The notes beneath the pieces are model-generated. The model was not told the DNA's origin and did no database searches. It saw nothing but the letters and a program-made list of their open reading frames with translations. From Ectothiorhodospira sp. BSL-9 (lineage in GTDB: Bacteria > Pseudomonadota > Gammaproteobacteria > Ectothiorhodospirales > Ectothiorhodospiraceae), in NCBI RefSeq assembly GCF_001632845.1, contig NZ_CP011994.1, positions 1,364,001 through 1,428,000 of the forward strand: 64,000 nucleotides of DNA, read 5' to 3'. Shown in pieces: positions 35,740 to 43,010 of this stretch; position 1 is the first letter of the stretch, and the number at the start of each line of letters is the position of its first letter. The position numbers were made by a program, and so were the translations under genes.

Positions 35740-36465
35740 TCAGCCCGAAACGGAACAGGGCGATCTCGTGGCGCAGGTCATGGGAGGGATCGGGCATGGC
35801 AGCGTCTCCAGGGCGAACGACCCAAACGGTCGCTCCACGACGCTAAGCCCCGCTGCCAGGGGCGGGTCAGGGCCCATTGTGTGTTGGTCCAGTGATGGAC
35901 TGGACCCACCGCCAACGCGCTGGTGGGCAAAACCGAGTGGCGGCGGCAACTGATCAAGCCAGGGCGCGGTCATCTCACGCAGAGCGGGAAGCAAGGGGGT
36001 CTGACCCAATGCGATCTGGCAGGCAGTCACGGTGGGAGCGCAGTCAGTGAGCAGGTCGGGCAGCAGGCCCCTGAGGCGGTGCAAGCAATCGCCCACCGCA
36101 TCCTTGCGGCGGCGTACCCAACGCAGGGCACCCGCCTCCTCGATGTCGGGGCGCAGGATCCTGGCGGCCGCCACCAGACTGGGGGTCGTCTCCGCAGTCA
36201 TCACCGCCCCCTCTACCGTCTGCAGCGTTCCCGACCAGCGGGCCGCCAGACAATCGGGTATCAGGGAAAACGTGCGATGCCCCAACGGGCAGTACCAGCG
36301 GGCGATCCGCGCTCCCCAGGGCCGTTTGCGCGCATAGCTGCCGTGGCGGGCAAAGCCACAGCCACCGGCGGGATGCAGCGGACAACACGTCAGGCTTGCC
36401 TTCAACCAGCCTTGCTCGGTAACGTATTGTTCGCCGGTTAAGGGCGTTCTCAACCGCAATAGCAC
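35740..36465 (-). CDS. Zinc-finger protein of the four-gene transposon (DUF6431-like), copy 1
   Basis: A 241-residue protein with two cysteine pairs framing a Cys/His-rich head: TCCPLHPAGGCGFARHGSYA and RWYCPLGHRTFSLIPDCLAA, followed by a helical body (LHRLRGLLPDLL). The family appears as the first gene of this transposon type; the intact copy has a counterpart at 52046-52579 with CPHCGRAGLWCHGC and FRCPGC. It overlaps the transposase start by 58 nt. It likely binds transposon ends or targets, by analogy only. Confidence 0.75.
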   Translation of the reverse strand: MLLRLRTPLTGEQYVTEQGWLKASLTCCPLHPAGGCGFARHGSYARKRPWGARIARWYCPLGHRTFSLIPDCLAARWSGTLQTVEGAVMTAETTPSLVAAARILRPDIEEAGALRWVRRRKDAVGDCLHRLRGLLPDLLTDCAPTVTACQIALGQTPLLPALREMTAPWLDQLPPPLGFAHQRVGGGSSPSLDQHTMGPDPPLAAGLSVVERPFGSFALETLPCPIPPMTCATRSPCSVSG

Positions 36466-36485
36466 ACCGGCTACCGGCCCGCACG

Positions 36486-36744
36486 GGGGCTACCGTGGCG
36501 GGCCACTTTTATGGGTTGGCCTCAAATCATGCCCCCGTCCGCCCCGGTTCCGCCAGCCCGGTGAGCCAATCCGGGCAGCTGACCTCACACCCGATTCACA
36601 CTCTGCCACCACTCTGGCCCTATCAACGGGGAAATAATCCGCTTCAGATCAGGCGGTGATCAGCGATTGGGGGTGGGAAACAACAATTATTCAGGGTGTT
36701 GCGCCCCGCTCGCGATCCCATCCCATACACGGGCGCGATGTGAC
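36486..36744. other. Transposon right end and spacer, no gene
   Basis: Holds the right terminal region of the four-gene transposon, with the terminal TGGGAAACAACA at 36674-36685 and an inner CGGGGAAATAATCC repeat at 36628-36641. No coding signal is visible. The strip 36655-36685 is nearly repeated at 62431-62463. Confidence 0.6.
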
Positions 36745-37734
36745 TCAGTGTCTGGGCGCCTCGCTCAGCAAGGCCTCAAGCGTCTCTGCCTCCAGGATGG
36801 CATCAGCCCAGGTTTCCAGTTGCTCGGAGCCAGCCTGGTCGAGCCGGGTCTGCGCCCATGTGGGGATCGCGCCGTACTTCTTGGCGATCAGACGGGCCAG
36901 CATGCGACGAGTGCCTTGTTCCAGCCCTTGTTCCAGCCCTTGCTCAAGCCCCTCCTGGCGCCAGCGTTCCGGCCACTTCTTGATGCGTTCAGCCAACATG
37001 GTGTGTACCTCATGCAGTTCCTGTAGATCGTTCAGCTCGGGCAACTCCATGCCGGGTGCCCGATGGGGGAGCAGGACACGCCGTATCCAGACCACGAAGG
37101 CTCGGCGCAGGCCCGTCTGCTCGGGTGCCTTGAGCCAGTCCACCAGCTTGCCCAGGACATTGAGCATCTCCTGCTCGTCACGGTTGTTCTCCAGCCGGAA
37201 GAGGGCGGCGACCACATTGCGTGCCGGCTCCGACCAGGCCGGGTCATTGACGATGGCCCCTTCATCCAGCAGGAGGTAGCCAAGGGCAGGGCGGTAGCGC
37301 TCCAGTCCCCCTGGTACCTGTTCGACCAGATCGGCGATGTCAGGTGCCGCACGCCAGCGTTCCTCTCCATTGTAGAGCACCACCGGCAGGACAGGCGGCA
37401 GCTTGCCGCTGGGCGTGAGTTTGTTCTGGCGGATCAGATCCTGGTAGAGCAGTCCCACATAGCTCATGATGCGCACCGCCATGAAACGGTCCACGCTGCT
37501 TTGAAATTCCAGCAGCAGGTAGACATACAGCCAGTCCTTTCCCCAGCGGACGCGCCAGATGATGTCATCCTCGCGATCGCGCAGTTCGTCGGTCACGTAG
37601 GAGCCGCTGACCTTCTCCAGGCTGGTGAAATCGAGCTGTTCCACCCAGGCTTCCCTGACGAAACCGGTCAGCAGGTCGCGAACCATGCGTGGGTGAGAAA
37701 AGAGCAGCTTGTAGCTGTTGTCGTGATGGGTCAT
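36745..37734 (-). CDS. rpn: Rpn family PD-(D/E)XK nuclease/putative transposase
   Basis: About 329 residues from ATG 37734 (MTHHDNSYKLLFSHPRMVRD; ATG 37755 adds seven). Rpn marks: the N-terminal HDNSYKLLFSHP, the nuclease core DDIIWRVRWGKDWLYVYLLLEFQSS (D...ExQ), and the GLEQGLEQGLEQG repeat region followed by a helical C-terminal tail. Rpn proteins promote recA-independent recombination and cut DNA; some act as conflict nucleases. This is the only complete copy in the window; partial copies lie at 42020, 42796-44496, 57850 and 59897. It is the last island gene before attR. Confidence 0.88.
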   Translation of the reverse strand: MTHHDNSYKLLFSHPRMVRDLLTGFVREAWVEQLDFTSLEKVSGSYVTDELRDREDDIIWRVRWGKDWLYVYLLLEFQSSVDRFMAVRIMSYVGLLYQDLIRQNKLTPSGKLPPVLPVVLYNGEERWRAAPDIADLVEQVPGGLERYRPALGYLLLDEGAIVNDPAWSEPARNVVAALFRLENNRDEQEMLNVLGKLVDWLKAPEQTGLRRAFVVWIRRVLLPHRAPGMELPELNDLQELHEVHTMLAERIKKWPERWRQEGLEQGLEQGLEQGTRRMLARLIAKKYGAIPTWAQTRLDQAGSEQLETWADAILEAETLEALLSEAPRH

Positions 37735-37761
37735 GGGGGCAGGCGGTCTGGTCATCCGGTG

Positions 37762-37835
37762 TAATGAATGGGGCCATGATGAGGATACCCCAAAGGTGCG
37801 TCGAGATCCTCGAATGGAAACGTATCCAGGGCCGG
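37762..37835. repeat. Short repeat shared with 12684-12782
   Basis: Contains ATGGGGCCAT, GATGAGGATACCCCA and CGAGATCCTCGA in the same order as at 12684-12782, but with about 30 fewer bases between the first two. It lies just upstream of the Rpn gene. Confidence 0.5.
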
Positions 37836-38132
37836 TAATTTCACAATATTCACAGACTGTTCTGATGGATTTTGGTGGTGCAGTGAAGGGCCGGAAGCTG
37901 GGGTGGGCGCAGAGGGCAGAACTCGTTTTTGGGGGCTGCATAGCGTGCCCAGGATTGTGCCGTATGCCGGCAGGTGTCTGGTGTGGCAGGTCTAAATCGA
38001 CGTTGATTGGCACATTTTGGAAGACCTTCTGTTTCTTTAAAATCAAGGGCTTGTGAGTTATTAGCCGATTTAGAGTCGATTAACGCCGATATGTGCCCAT
38101 CCATGTGCGCCCATATTTTCTGCACTCCGAAG
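37836..38132. other. Island right end before attR, no gene recognised
   Basis: An AT-richer stretch of about 300 nt. A minus-strand open frame (to 37850) shows no family resemblance. The last bases (TCTGCACTCCGAAG, 38119-38132) continue the tRNA-like att sequence with one mismatch, interrupted here by the IS4-family copy. Confidence 0.45.
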
Positions 38133-39484
38133 CTGAGGTATCCCCACGTTTTCGCAGGCAGAATTCCTTGTGAAACAGTGGGATAAGAGGAGGTAGGGGT
38201 GGACATGCACCGGCAAGATCGTGATTCTTTAAGGTTACGAAGCCGAAAAAGAAGCACGAAACAAGCCGATGCACGCCACGGACCTGATTCACGCAAACTT
38301 GGGGGTTGCTTGTCAATCCATTCACCGCACCCGCTTCAACGCGCTGTTGACCGCGACGGCGGCGGCCCTGGACGGGCAGACCACCTCGGTTACCGGTCTT
38401 GGCCGGGCATCGCAGCGGCAGATCACAGAAAAGGCGAGCATCAAGCAGATGGATCGGCTGGTGGGTAACCCCAGGATGCATCAAGAGGCGGCGACGGTTT
38501 ATCAGGCCATGGCTCACTGGCTGGTTGGCCAGGAAGAGCGCCCGGTGATTCTGGTGGATTGGTCGCCGGTGGCAGTGGATGAGAGCATTCACGTGTTGCG
38601 CGCCTCGGTGCCCGTGGGTGGCCAGGGAAGAACCCTGTACCAGGAGTGCCACCCTCAGGCCAAGTACGCGAACCGCCAGATTCAGGAGGATTTTTTGAAG
38701 CACCTCTCGGAGGTTTTGCCCGCCGGAGTCTGCCCGGTGATCGTCACGGACGCCGGCTTCAAGAAACCCTGGTTTCGCGCCGTGGAGGCCTTGGGCTGGG
38801 ACTGGGTGGGCCGAGCGCGAGGCCTGGTCCAGATGACGCGGCCAGGCGAGGACACCTGGCTCAATACCCGCGAGTTGGGGTGCTTGCTGGATGAGAATCA
38901 GCCGACCCACATGGGTGCCTTTGCCATGACTCGTAACGATTCGTTGGTGTGCCAGGTGTATGGCCTGCGCAAGACTCTCCAAGGGCGTATTCATGCGACC
39001 CGGTCTGGTCAGCGTGCCCAGAGCGGCAAGAGTCGCGCGCATGCAGCGGGCGAACGGGAACCCTGGGTGATTGCTACCTCCCTGCCAGGAGGGTCGAAGA
39101 TCACCGACCGGGTGATAGCCCTCTATTCGCTGAGGATGCAGATTGAAGAGGATTTTCGAGCCAGCAAGAACGAGCATTATGGACTTGGCGTGAATCGCTC
39201 CAGGTCCCGCTCCGCGCAACGATTTGATGTGCTGTTGCTGATTGCTGCCCTGGCCAGCTTCGCAGCCTGGTTGGTGGGCTTGGCAGCAGAGCACGAGGGA
39301 CGCCACCGTCATTACCAGCCGAACACGGCCAAGCGACGGGTGTTATCCCACTTTTTCCTGGGATTGAGGATATTGCGGCGGGAATCCGCCAACATCCTCG
39401 ACGACACCTTACACCGCATCAGATCGGCCATACGAACTGTGTTTGCCGCTGGGATCCCTGCATGATTTCGTGGGGATATCCCAG
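38133..39484 (+). mobile_element. IS4-family insertion sequence, copy 2, inside attR
   Basis: A 1352-bp element with the same ends as copy 1. The perfect 9-bp duplication ACTCCGAAG (38124-38132 and 39485-39493) is part of the tRNA-derived att sequence, so this IS inserted into attR after the island integrated. Confidence 0.96.
38269..39465 (+). CDS. IS4-family transposase (copy 2)
   Basis: The 398-residue protein is identical to the copy at 32017-33213, with VILVDWSP, VIVTDAGFKKPW and the YREK block YSLRMQIEEDFRASK. Identity of both copies along the whole element points to very recent transposition. Confidence 0.96.
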   Translation: MHATDLIHANLGVACQSIHRTRFNALLTATAAALDGQTTSVTGLGRASQRQITEKASIKQMDRLVGNPRMHQEAATVYQAMAHWLVGQEERPVILVDWSPVAVDESIHVLRASVPVGGQGRTLYQECHPQAKYANRQIQEDFLKHLSEVLPAGVCPVIVTDAGFKKPWFRAVEALGWDWVGRARGLVQMTRPGEDTWLNTRELGCLLDENQPTHMGAFAMTRNDSLVCQVYGLRKTLQGRIHATRSGQRAQSGKSRAHAAGEREPWVIATSLPGGSKITDRVIALYSLRMQIEEDFRASKNEHYGLGVNRSRSRSAQRFDVLLLIAALASFAAWLVGLAAEHEGRHRHYQPNTAKRRVLSHFFLGLRILRRESANILDDTLHRIRSAIRTVFAAGIPA

Positions 39485-39485
39485 A

Positions 39486-39532
39486 CTCCGAAGGCAGGGG
39501 TCGCAGGTTCGAATCCTGCCGGGCGCGCCATA
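39486..39532. repeat. attR: tRNA-Arg 3' end duplicate
   Basis: A perfect 47-bp match to 7956-8002, covering anticodon loop to CCA. It is followed by chromosome-side sequence and the terminator that once served the intact tRNA gene. Confidence 0.93.
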
Positions 39533-39550
39533 AAATAGATAACAAAAACA

Positions 39551-39583
39551 GCCGCTTACAGGTTATCCTGGGCGGCTTTTTTT
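39551..39583 (+). terminator. Rho-independent terminator, original tRNA-Arg terminator
   Basis: A hairpin of GCCGC-TTA-CAGG-TTAT-CCTG-G-GCGGC followed by seven T. It lies 19 nt after the attR repeat, where the tRNA terminator would have been before the island inserted. Confidence 0.88.
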
Positions 39584-39629
39584 GGTTCTGAATCGGGCGG
39601 ATGAGGTGCCGTGTTACTGATATGTTCCT

Positions 39630-39787
39630 GTCATCAAGGGCGGCCTGGGGCGTGCCGGTACTGTGGCCGCTCGGGTGCTGATCGAGCGCGGGTATGCCCC
39701 GGATGGCGCATGGTCATGGTGCGAACGGGTGCGATCGAAAATACCCTTCAGGAGCAGCATCTATTGACCGTTTTCCGCCCTGGGTAG
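39630..39787 (+). pseudogene. Dual-specificity protein phosphatase fragment
   Basis: Frames read KGGLGRAGTVAARVLIERGY then, after a one-base shift near 39709, VRTGAIENTLQEQHLL. This matches the P-loop and following helix of cyclin-dependent-kinase-inhibitor-3-type phosphatases (HCKGGLGRTGT). The catalytic His-Cys pair is lost (PVI in its place) and the N-terminal half is missing. Confidence 0.6.
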
Positions 39788-39924
39788 CGCTGAACCCACG
39801 GGGCTCCCCGATGCTGCCCGACAGGAAGACGCCCGACGCAACAAAAGGCCAGGGCGAGGCTGACAGTCAGCAGCCCGGCCCCCCGAGGCTGTGCAGGTTT
39901 TGACGGATTCATGGACAATGCCGC

Positions 39925-40251
39925 GACCTGACCTCTCACGGCAACGACCCTGAGCCAATCGCCCGCCGGATCAAGGAGGCGGTGCGTACGGCGACGGGGT
40001 TGTCCTGCTCGATCGGCATCGCGCCCAACAAGCGGCTGGCGAAGATGGCTTCGGAGTTCGACAAGCCGGATGGTCTTACGCAGGTAGGTTCGGCGGGTCT
40101 GCTGGCCGCCAGCCGGGAGTGTCTGCGCCGGGCGCCGATGGATCGGCCGTTGCGGCTGCTGGGCGTGCGCGTGAGCACCCTGGTGCCGGTTGTCAATGTC
40201 GCTGAAGACCCGGTGCTCTGGGAGCAGGGCGAGTTGGCCTTCGATGAGTGA
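39925..40251 (+). pseudogene. dinB: DNA polymerase IV (DinB) fragment with internal deletion
   Basis: The frame gives DLTSHGNDPEPIARRIKEAV, GLSCSIGIAPNKRLAKMASE and FDKPDGLTQV, the pol IV palm region, then jumps to APMDRPLRLLGVRVSTLVPV, the little-finger end. About half of the protein, including the first catalytic Asp pair and the fingers/thumb, is missing. It is not functional. Confidence 0.75.
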
Positions 40252-40271
40252 AGCCGTGGGCGTTCGGCCTG

Positions 40272-40751
40272 CTACCCAACGCCCCGCGAAGGCGACAACC
40301 GTGGTAGCAGTAGCCCGCTTCGAGCGCGCCATTGGCCGTGCTCTATTGGAAAGCGTCTCGCCAGGAACTTGTCTTCAAGACGCGCCTGAATCACCAATGC
40401 AGCGATGGCCACCACCAGTATCAGACCAGCGGCAACACTGGGGGCAAGCATGGCCAGGCCGACACAGGTGACGGCGTCCCCGAGATACATGGGGTGGCGC
40501 GTGGAAGGGAACAGGCCACCGCTGCGAACCAGCTCCTGCGGCTCAGTGCAGGTAACACCTTTGCGGCGAAGTACGGTGTAGTGCGCCAGCGTGATGCAGC
40601 CACCGACGACCACCAGTAACTGGGCGAGGGGGATAGCTGGACTCGGCCAGCCTGGTAGCCCACCCGCTACGAAGCGCTCAATCACCAAGCCGATGAGTAC
40701 GCCACTGGCTGCCACCTTTGTCCACCACGCTGCCGAATCTTTCAGAGTCAT
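40272..40751 (-). CDS. Isoprenylcysteine carboxyl methyltransferase-like membrane protein
   Basis: A 159-residue membrane protein from ATG 40751 (MTLKDSAAWWTKVAASGVLI). It has four hydrophobic segments and the ICMT/PEMT-type SAM-binding end: GLFPSTRHPMYLGD, then AAGLILVVAIAALVIQARLEDKFL and FPIEHGQWRARSG. The RHPMYLG motif is the hallmark. The substrate in bacteria is usually unknown. It faces the DinB fragment. Confidence 0.82.
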   Translation of the reverse strand: MTLKDSAAWWTKVAASGVLIGLVIERFVAGGLPGWPSPAIPLAQLLVVVGGCITLAHYTVLRRKGVTCTEPQELVRSGGLFPSTRHPMYLGDAVTCVGLAMLAPSVAAGLILVVAIAALVIQARLEDKFLARRFPIEHGQWRARSGLLLPRLSPSRGVG

Positions 40752-40829
40752 TGTTTCTACTTTGCTGATATGGATGCCTGATTTCGACCCTGAGCGCTCG
40801 CTAAGCCTTGCAAAGCTCTGTGCGGTGTC

Positions 40830-41291
40830 TTGGAAGCTATTCTTGCCGGCTTCGTGGTGGATGCACGCTGGATGGAGGATCGGGGCTGGCTGGACCGGCT
40901 GGAGCGCGGTGTTTTCCGACGCCCCGGCCCGCAACCTGTACCCCCCGACTGGCAGAGTTGCGTCCTCTCTCCAGCACATCATGGATTATCAGGCCGCATG
41001 TGGGCGGCATATCCGCCCTCGGTCTACAGGGCTACCACCACTATCTTTCGCTTGGTGCGCACCCCCCCCGTCTGGCTCCACGGCGATGACACTCCAAGCT
41101 GGCTTTCACGCCTGACCCTCGACGCAGCGCTGGGAAGTCGGCCGCTGTCCCTGTTCAGTGATCCGGCGCTACCTTATTTCGAAGCGATCGGCTTGCCTCA
41201 GGCACAAACCCTTCCAGCCGTCCGCTGGAAACTCTTCAGCCTGAAAAAGCTTGAAGTGGCTGATCTGGAGCAGGCACTCGAAGGCAGTTAG
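40830..41291 (+). CDS. Hypothetical protein, possibly truncated
   Basis: A 153-residue frame (MEAILAGFVVDARWMEDRGW ... VRWKLFSLKKLEVADLEQAL). Codon use is plausible and the sequence contains Trp-rich segments (RMWAAYPPSVYRATTTIFRL, VRTPPVWLHGDDTPSWLSRL). I do not recognise the family. The neighbourhood is full of broken genes, so the N-terminus may be missing. Confidence 0.45.
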   Translation: MEAILAGFVVDARWMEDRGWLDRLERGVFRRPGPQPVPPDWQSCVLSPAHHGLSGRMWAAYPPSVYRATTTIFRLVRTPPVWLHGDDTPSWLSRLTLDAALGSRPLSLFSDPALPYFEAIGLPQAQTLPAVRWKLFSLKKLEVADLEQALEGS

Positions 41292-41587
41292 CTTGCAGGG
41301 ATCCTTCGTAGTCACTTCTTCAAGGTGGCCAGGAGACGTCCAAGCGTCCCACCAAGGCCGTCTCAGTATGGGGGGAGTGTCCGCAGCCTGGGTCTGTGCG
41401 GGCTTTGGTCCCGAAGAACCGGGCGGCAGCTCAGGGCCGACAGCCGACACCAACCTTTTGCACTCAGGTTAAACCTGCAGTGCAGGTGGCATGTTGGGGC
41501 CCAAAATTTCCAGCACCTGGGCGCTATCGAAGGATCTCCGCTGGACAACCCGGGCAAGTGGGTGGACATTATGACGCATGAACCCGC
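41292..41587. other. Non-coding spacer
   Basis: About 300 nt with no convincing gene or repeat. A short fragment reading CAACCCGGGCAAGTGG (41549-41564) recurs at 42740-42755. Confidence 0.4.
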
Positions 41588-41957
41588 ATGAACCCGCATG
41601 CGCTGCAGGAGTTGATTGCTGATCTCGCCGAGGCGTTCGCTCTGCCCGGCGTGGTCGCTGGTGTGTGGCGCGCCGGGAAGGAAAGCATTGCTTGCCACGG
41701 GGTGACGAGCATCGAGAACCCGTTACCGGTCGATAAACACACGCTGTTCCAGGCGGGTTCCATTGGCAAGACATTGACCGCCACGGCGGTGGTCAGGTTG
41801 GCAGAGGCCGGGCACGTGGACCTGGACGCGCCGGTGCACCGGTACGGGCCGGGATTTCGTCTGGCGGATTCCGCCGCAACCGCCCAGGTCACGCTGCTGC
41901 AACTGCCCAATCACACCGCGGGCTGGGAAGGTGACTTCTTTCCTGACAGGGGGGGAG
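41588..41957 (+). pseudogene. Serine beta-lactamase-family hydrolase, N-terminal fragment
   Basis: The frame starts MNPHALQELIADLAEAFALP and has the SxxK motif (QAGSIGKTLTATAVVRLAE), followed by LLQLPNHTAGWEGDFF, where class C-like enzymes carry the LLxHTSG block. After about residue 122 the sequence changes to acetyltransferase and Rpn fragments, and the frame runs on as a 229-codon chimera. Only the first third of the enzyme remains. Confidence 0.75.
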
Positions 41958-41980
41958 GAGACCTCCAAGGAGTGCCACCC

Positions 41981-42022
41981 ATGGAATTTTCTAAAGCGTT
42001 CAGAGGGCGGGAACAGGACTTC
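41981..42022 (+). pseudogene. GNAT acetyltransferase 5' fragment
   Basis: Reads MEFSKAFRGREQDF, matching the start of the acetyltransferase gene at 51717 (MEFSKEFKGREQDI), including part of its leader (GGAG...CCACCC). The rest is missing. Confidence 0.7.
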
Positions 42023-42132
42023 TTGACCATCTGCCGGCTCAGCATGCGACGGGTGCCTTGCTCACGCCCCTCCTGGCGCCAGCGTTCCGGCCACTTCTTG
42101 ATGCGTTCAGCCAACATGGCGTGTACCTCAGG
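42020..42132 (-). pseudogene. Rpn nuclease C-terminal fragment
   Basis: The minus strand reads VHAMLAERIKKWPERWRQEG then REQGTRRMLSRQM, the same as the tail of the Rpn gene at 36745-37734 with the EQG repeats shortened to one. Confidence 0.75.
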
Positions 42133-42207
42133 CGACAGGGTTGGTGCGGCCGGATCGACCAACTGCATGTATCCTACGTGTGACGTGGATCGACAGGAGA
42201 AATTGCC

Positions 42208-42648
42208 GTGTTCGAGTTGGATGAACGTCTGGAGGCGGACAGCGTGGCAGTGGGAACGCGGGATGGCTGTCTGGTGAGGCTGTTCCGGGACGCGCACTAT
42301 CCCTGGCTGCTGGTGATCCCGGCGATGGGCTGCTTCCGCGAGTGGTGGGAACTCACACCTGGTCAGCGCATGGCGGTGGATGGGGTGCTTGCCGAATGTG
42401 CTCGTGTGCTGTCAGTCCTGCCCGGCGTTGAAAAGACGAACCTCGCGACACTGGGCAATCTGGTGCCCCAGTTGCACTGGCACGTGGTGGGGCGCCGCGC
42501 CGGTGATCCCGCCTGGCCGGGGCCGGTCTGGGGGCACGGTGATCCGCAGCCCTACGCTCCCGAGGAGCAGGCCGACCTGGTAGCCCATCTGCGCCACGCG
42601 CTGGATCTTCATGCTGTTGACGAGGCTGAATCAGGCTATGTGCGATAG
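42208..42648 (+). CDS. HIT family protein
   Basis: A 146-residue HIT-type protein from GTG 42208, with AGGAG about 8 nt upstream (42195-42199). Marks: DAHYPWLLVIPAMG near the N-terminus, KTNLATLGNLVPQLHWHVVGR with the HxH of the HIT motif, and a C-terminal helix (EEQADLVAHLRHALDL). HIT proteins hydrolyse dinucleoside polyphosphates or nucleotide conjugates. It is one of few complete housekeeping-type genes in this mosaic region. Confidence 0.88.
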   Translation: MFELDERLEADSVAVGTRDGCLVRLFRDAHYPWLLVIPAMGCFREWWELTPGQRMAVDGVLAECARVLSVLPGVEKTNLATLGNLVPQLHWHVVGRRAGDPAWPGPVWGHGDPQPYAPEEQADLVAHLRHALDLHAVDEAESGYVR

Positions 42649-43010
42649 GTCGGCTCGCTCAACCCAGACCCTCCTTGCCATTGATGCCGCCTGGACACCC
42701 AACCAGCCCAGTGGCCTGGCCCTGAGCATGAGGCCTGGACAACCCGGGCAAGTGGATCGACATCATGACTTTATCCTGACCTATGGTGATCCAAACTACT
42801 CCGACCAGGCCGGGTCATTGACGATGGCCCCTTCATCCAGCAGGAGGTAGCCAAGGGCAGGGCGGTAGCGCTCCAGTCCCCCTGGTACCTGTTCGACCAG
42901 ATCGGCGATGTCAGGTGCCGCACGCCAGCGTTCCTCTCCATTGTAGAGCACCACCGGCAGGACAGGCGGCAGCTTGCCGCTGGGCGTAAGCTTGTTCTGG
43001 CGGATCAGAT

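Larger units (their letters stand above)
26667..35797 (-). pseudogene. Transposon DDE transposase (TnsB/TniA-like), split by the RIT element
   Basis: The N-terminal piece (ATG 35797 to about 35096) reads MPDPSHDLRHEIALFRFGLI, a helix-turn-helix (ETLRDWMKKYRQGGFDALLP) and the first Asp (QLWSSDVMHGPSV), ending at RLYVD. The C-terminal piece starts at 27316 (NGANYRSHHLALVCAKLGIA), holds the Glu block PYRPQGKGKIERFFRTLR and continues to 26667. The 8-bp direct repeat ATCGACGT (27309-27316 and 35096-35103) marks the insertion. Joining the two gives about 450 residues, equal to the intact homologue at 52711-54069. Confidence 0.88.
24221..36685 (-). mobile_element. Four-gene TGT...ACA transposon, copy 1 (heavily invaded)
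   Basis: The ends are the 12-bp inverted repeat TGTTGTTTCCCA at 24221-24232 and its complement at 36674-36685; repeated TTTTCCC/GATTATTCCCC words inside each end look like transposase-binding sites. The genes, all leftward, are a zinc-finger protein, a DDE transposase, an AAA ATPase and a small acidic protein, the same set as the intact copy at 51872-55195. Subtracting an IS3 element and the RIT element leaves about 3.4 kb, close to the 3324 bp of the intact copy. No matching target duplication is seen at its ends, so the outer flanks may have been rearranged. Confidence 0.75.
8003..39485. mobile_element. Genomic island integrated at tRNA-Arg (about 31.5 kb)
   Basis: The island is defined by the 47-bp att repeats at 7956-8002 and 39486-39532. 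It carries a group II intron, the eight-gene radical SAM/ligase/KaiC/SIR2 operon, a nested stack of transposons and an Rpn-type nuclease gene. No dedicated island integrase is recognisable next to either att site: the three tyrosine recombinases belong to an internal RIT element. The island therefore looks immobile or lost its integrase through later insertions. The original tRNA terminator now lies beyond attR at 39551-39583. Confidence 0.85.

Noticed and set aside
24216-36690. A 5-bp target duplication around transposon copy 1
   Set aside because: The left flank reads TGCGG and the right ATTAT; they do not match.
36961-36975. The repeated EQGLEQGLEQG coding units of Rpn genes as a separate tandem repeat system
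   Set aside because: They are a known variable linker in Rpn-type proteins and need no other explanation.
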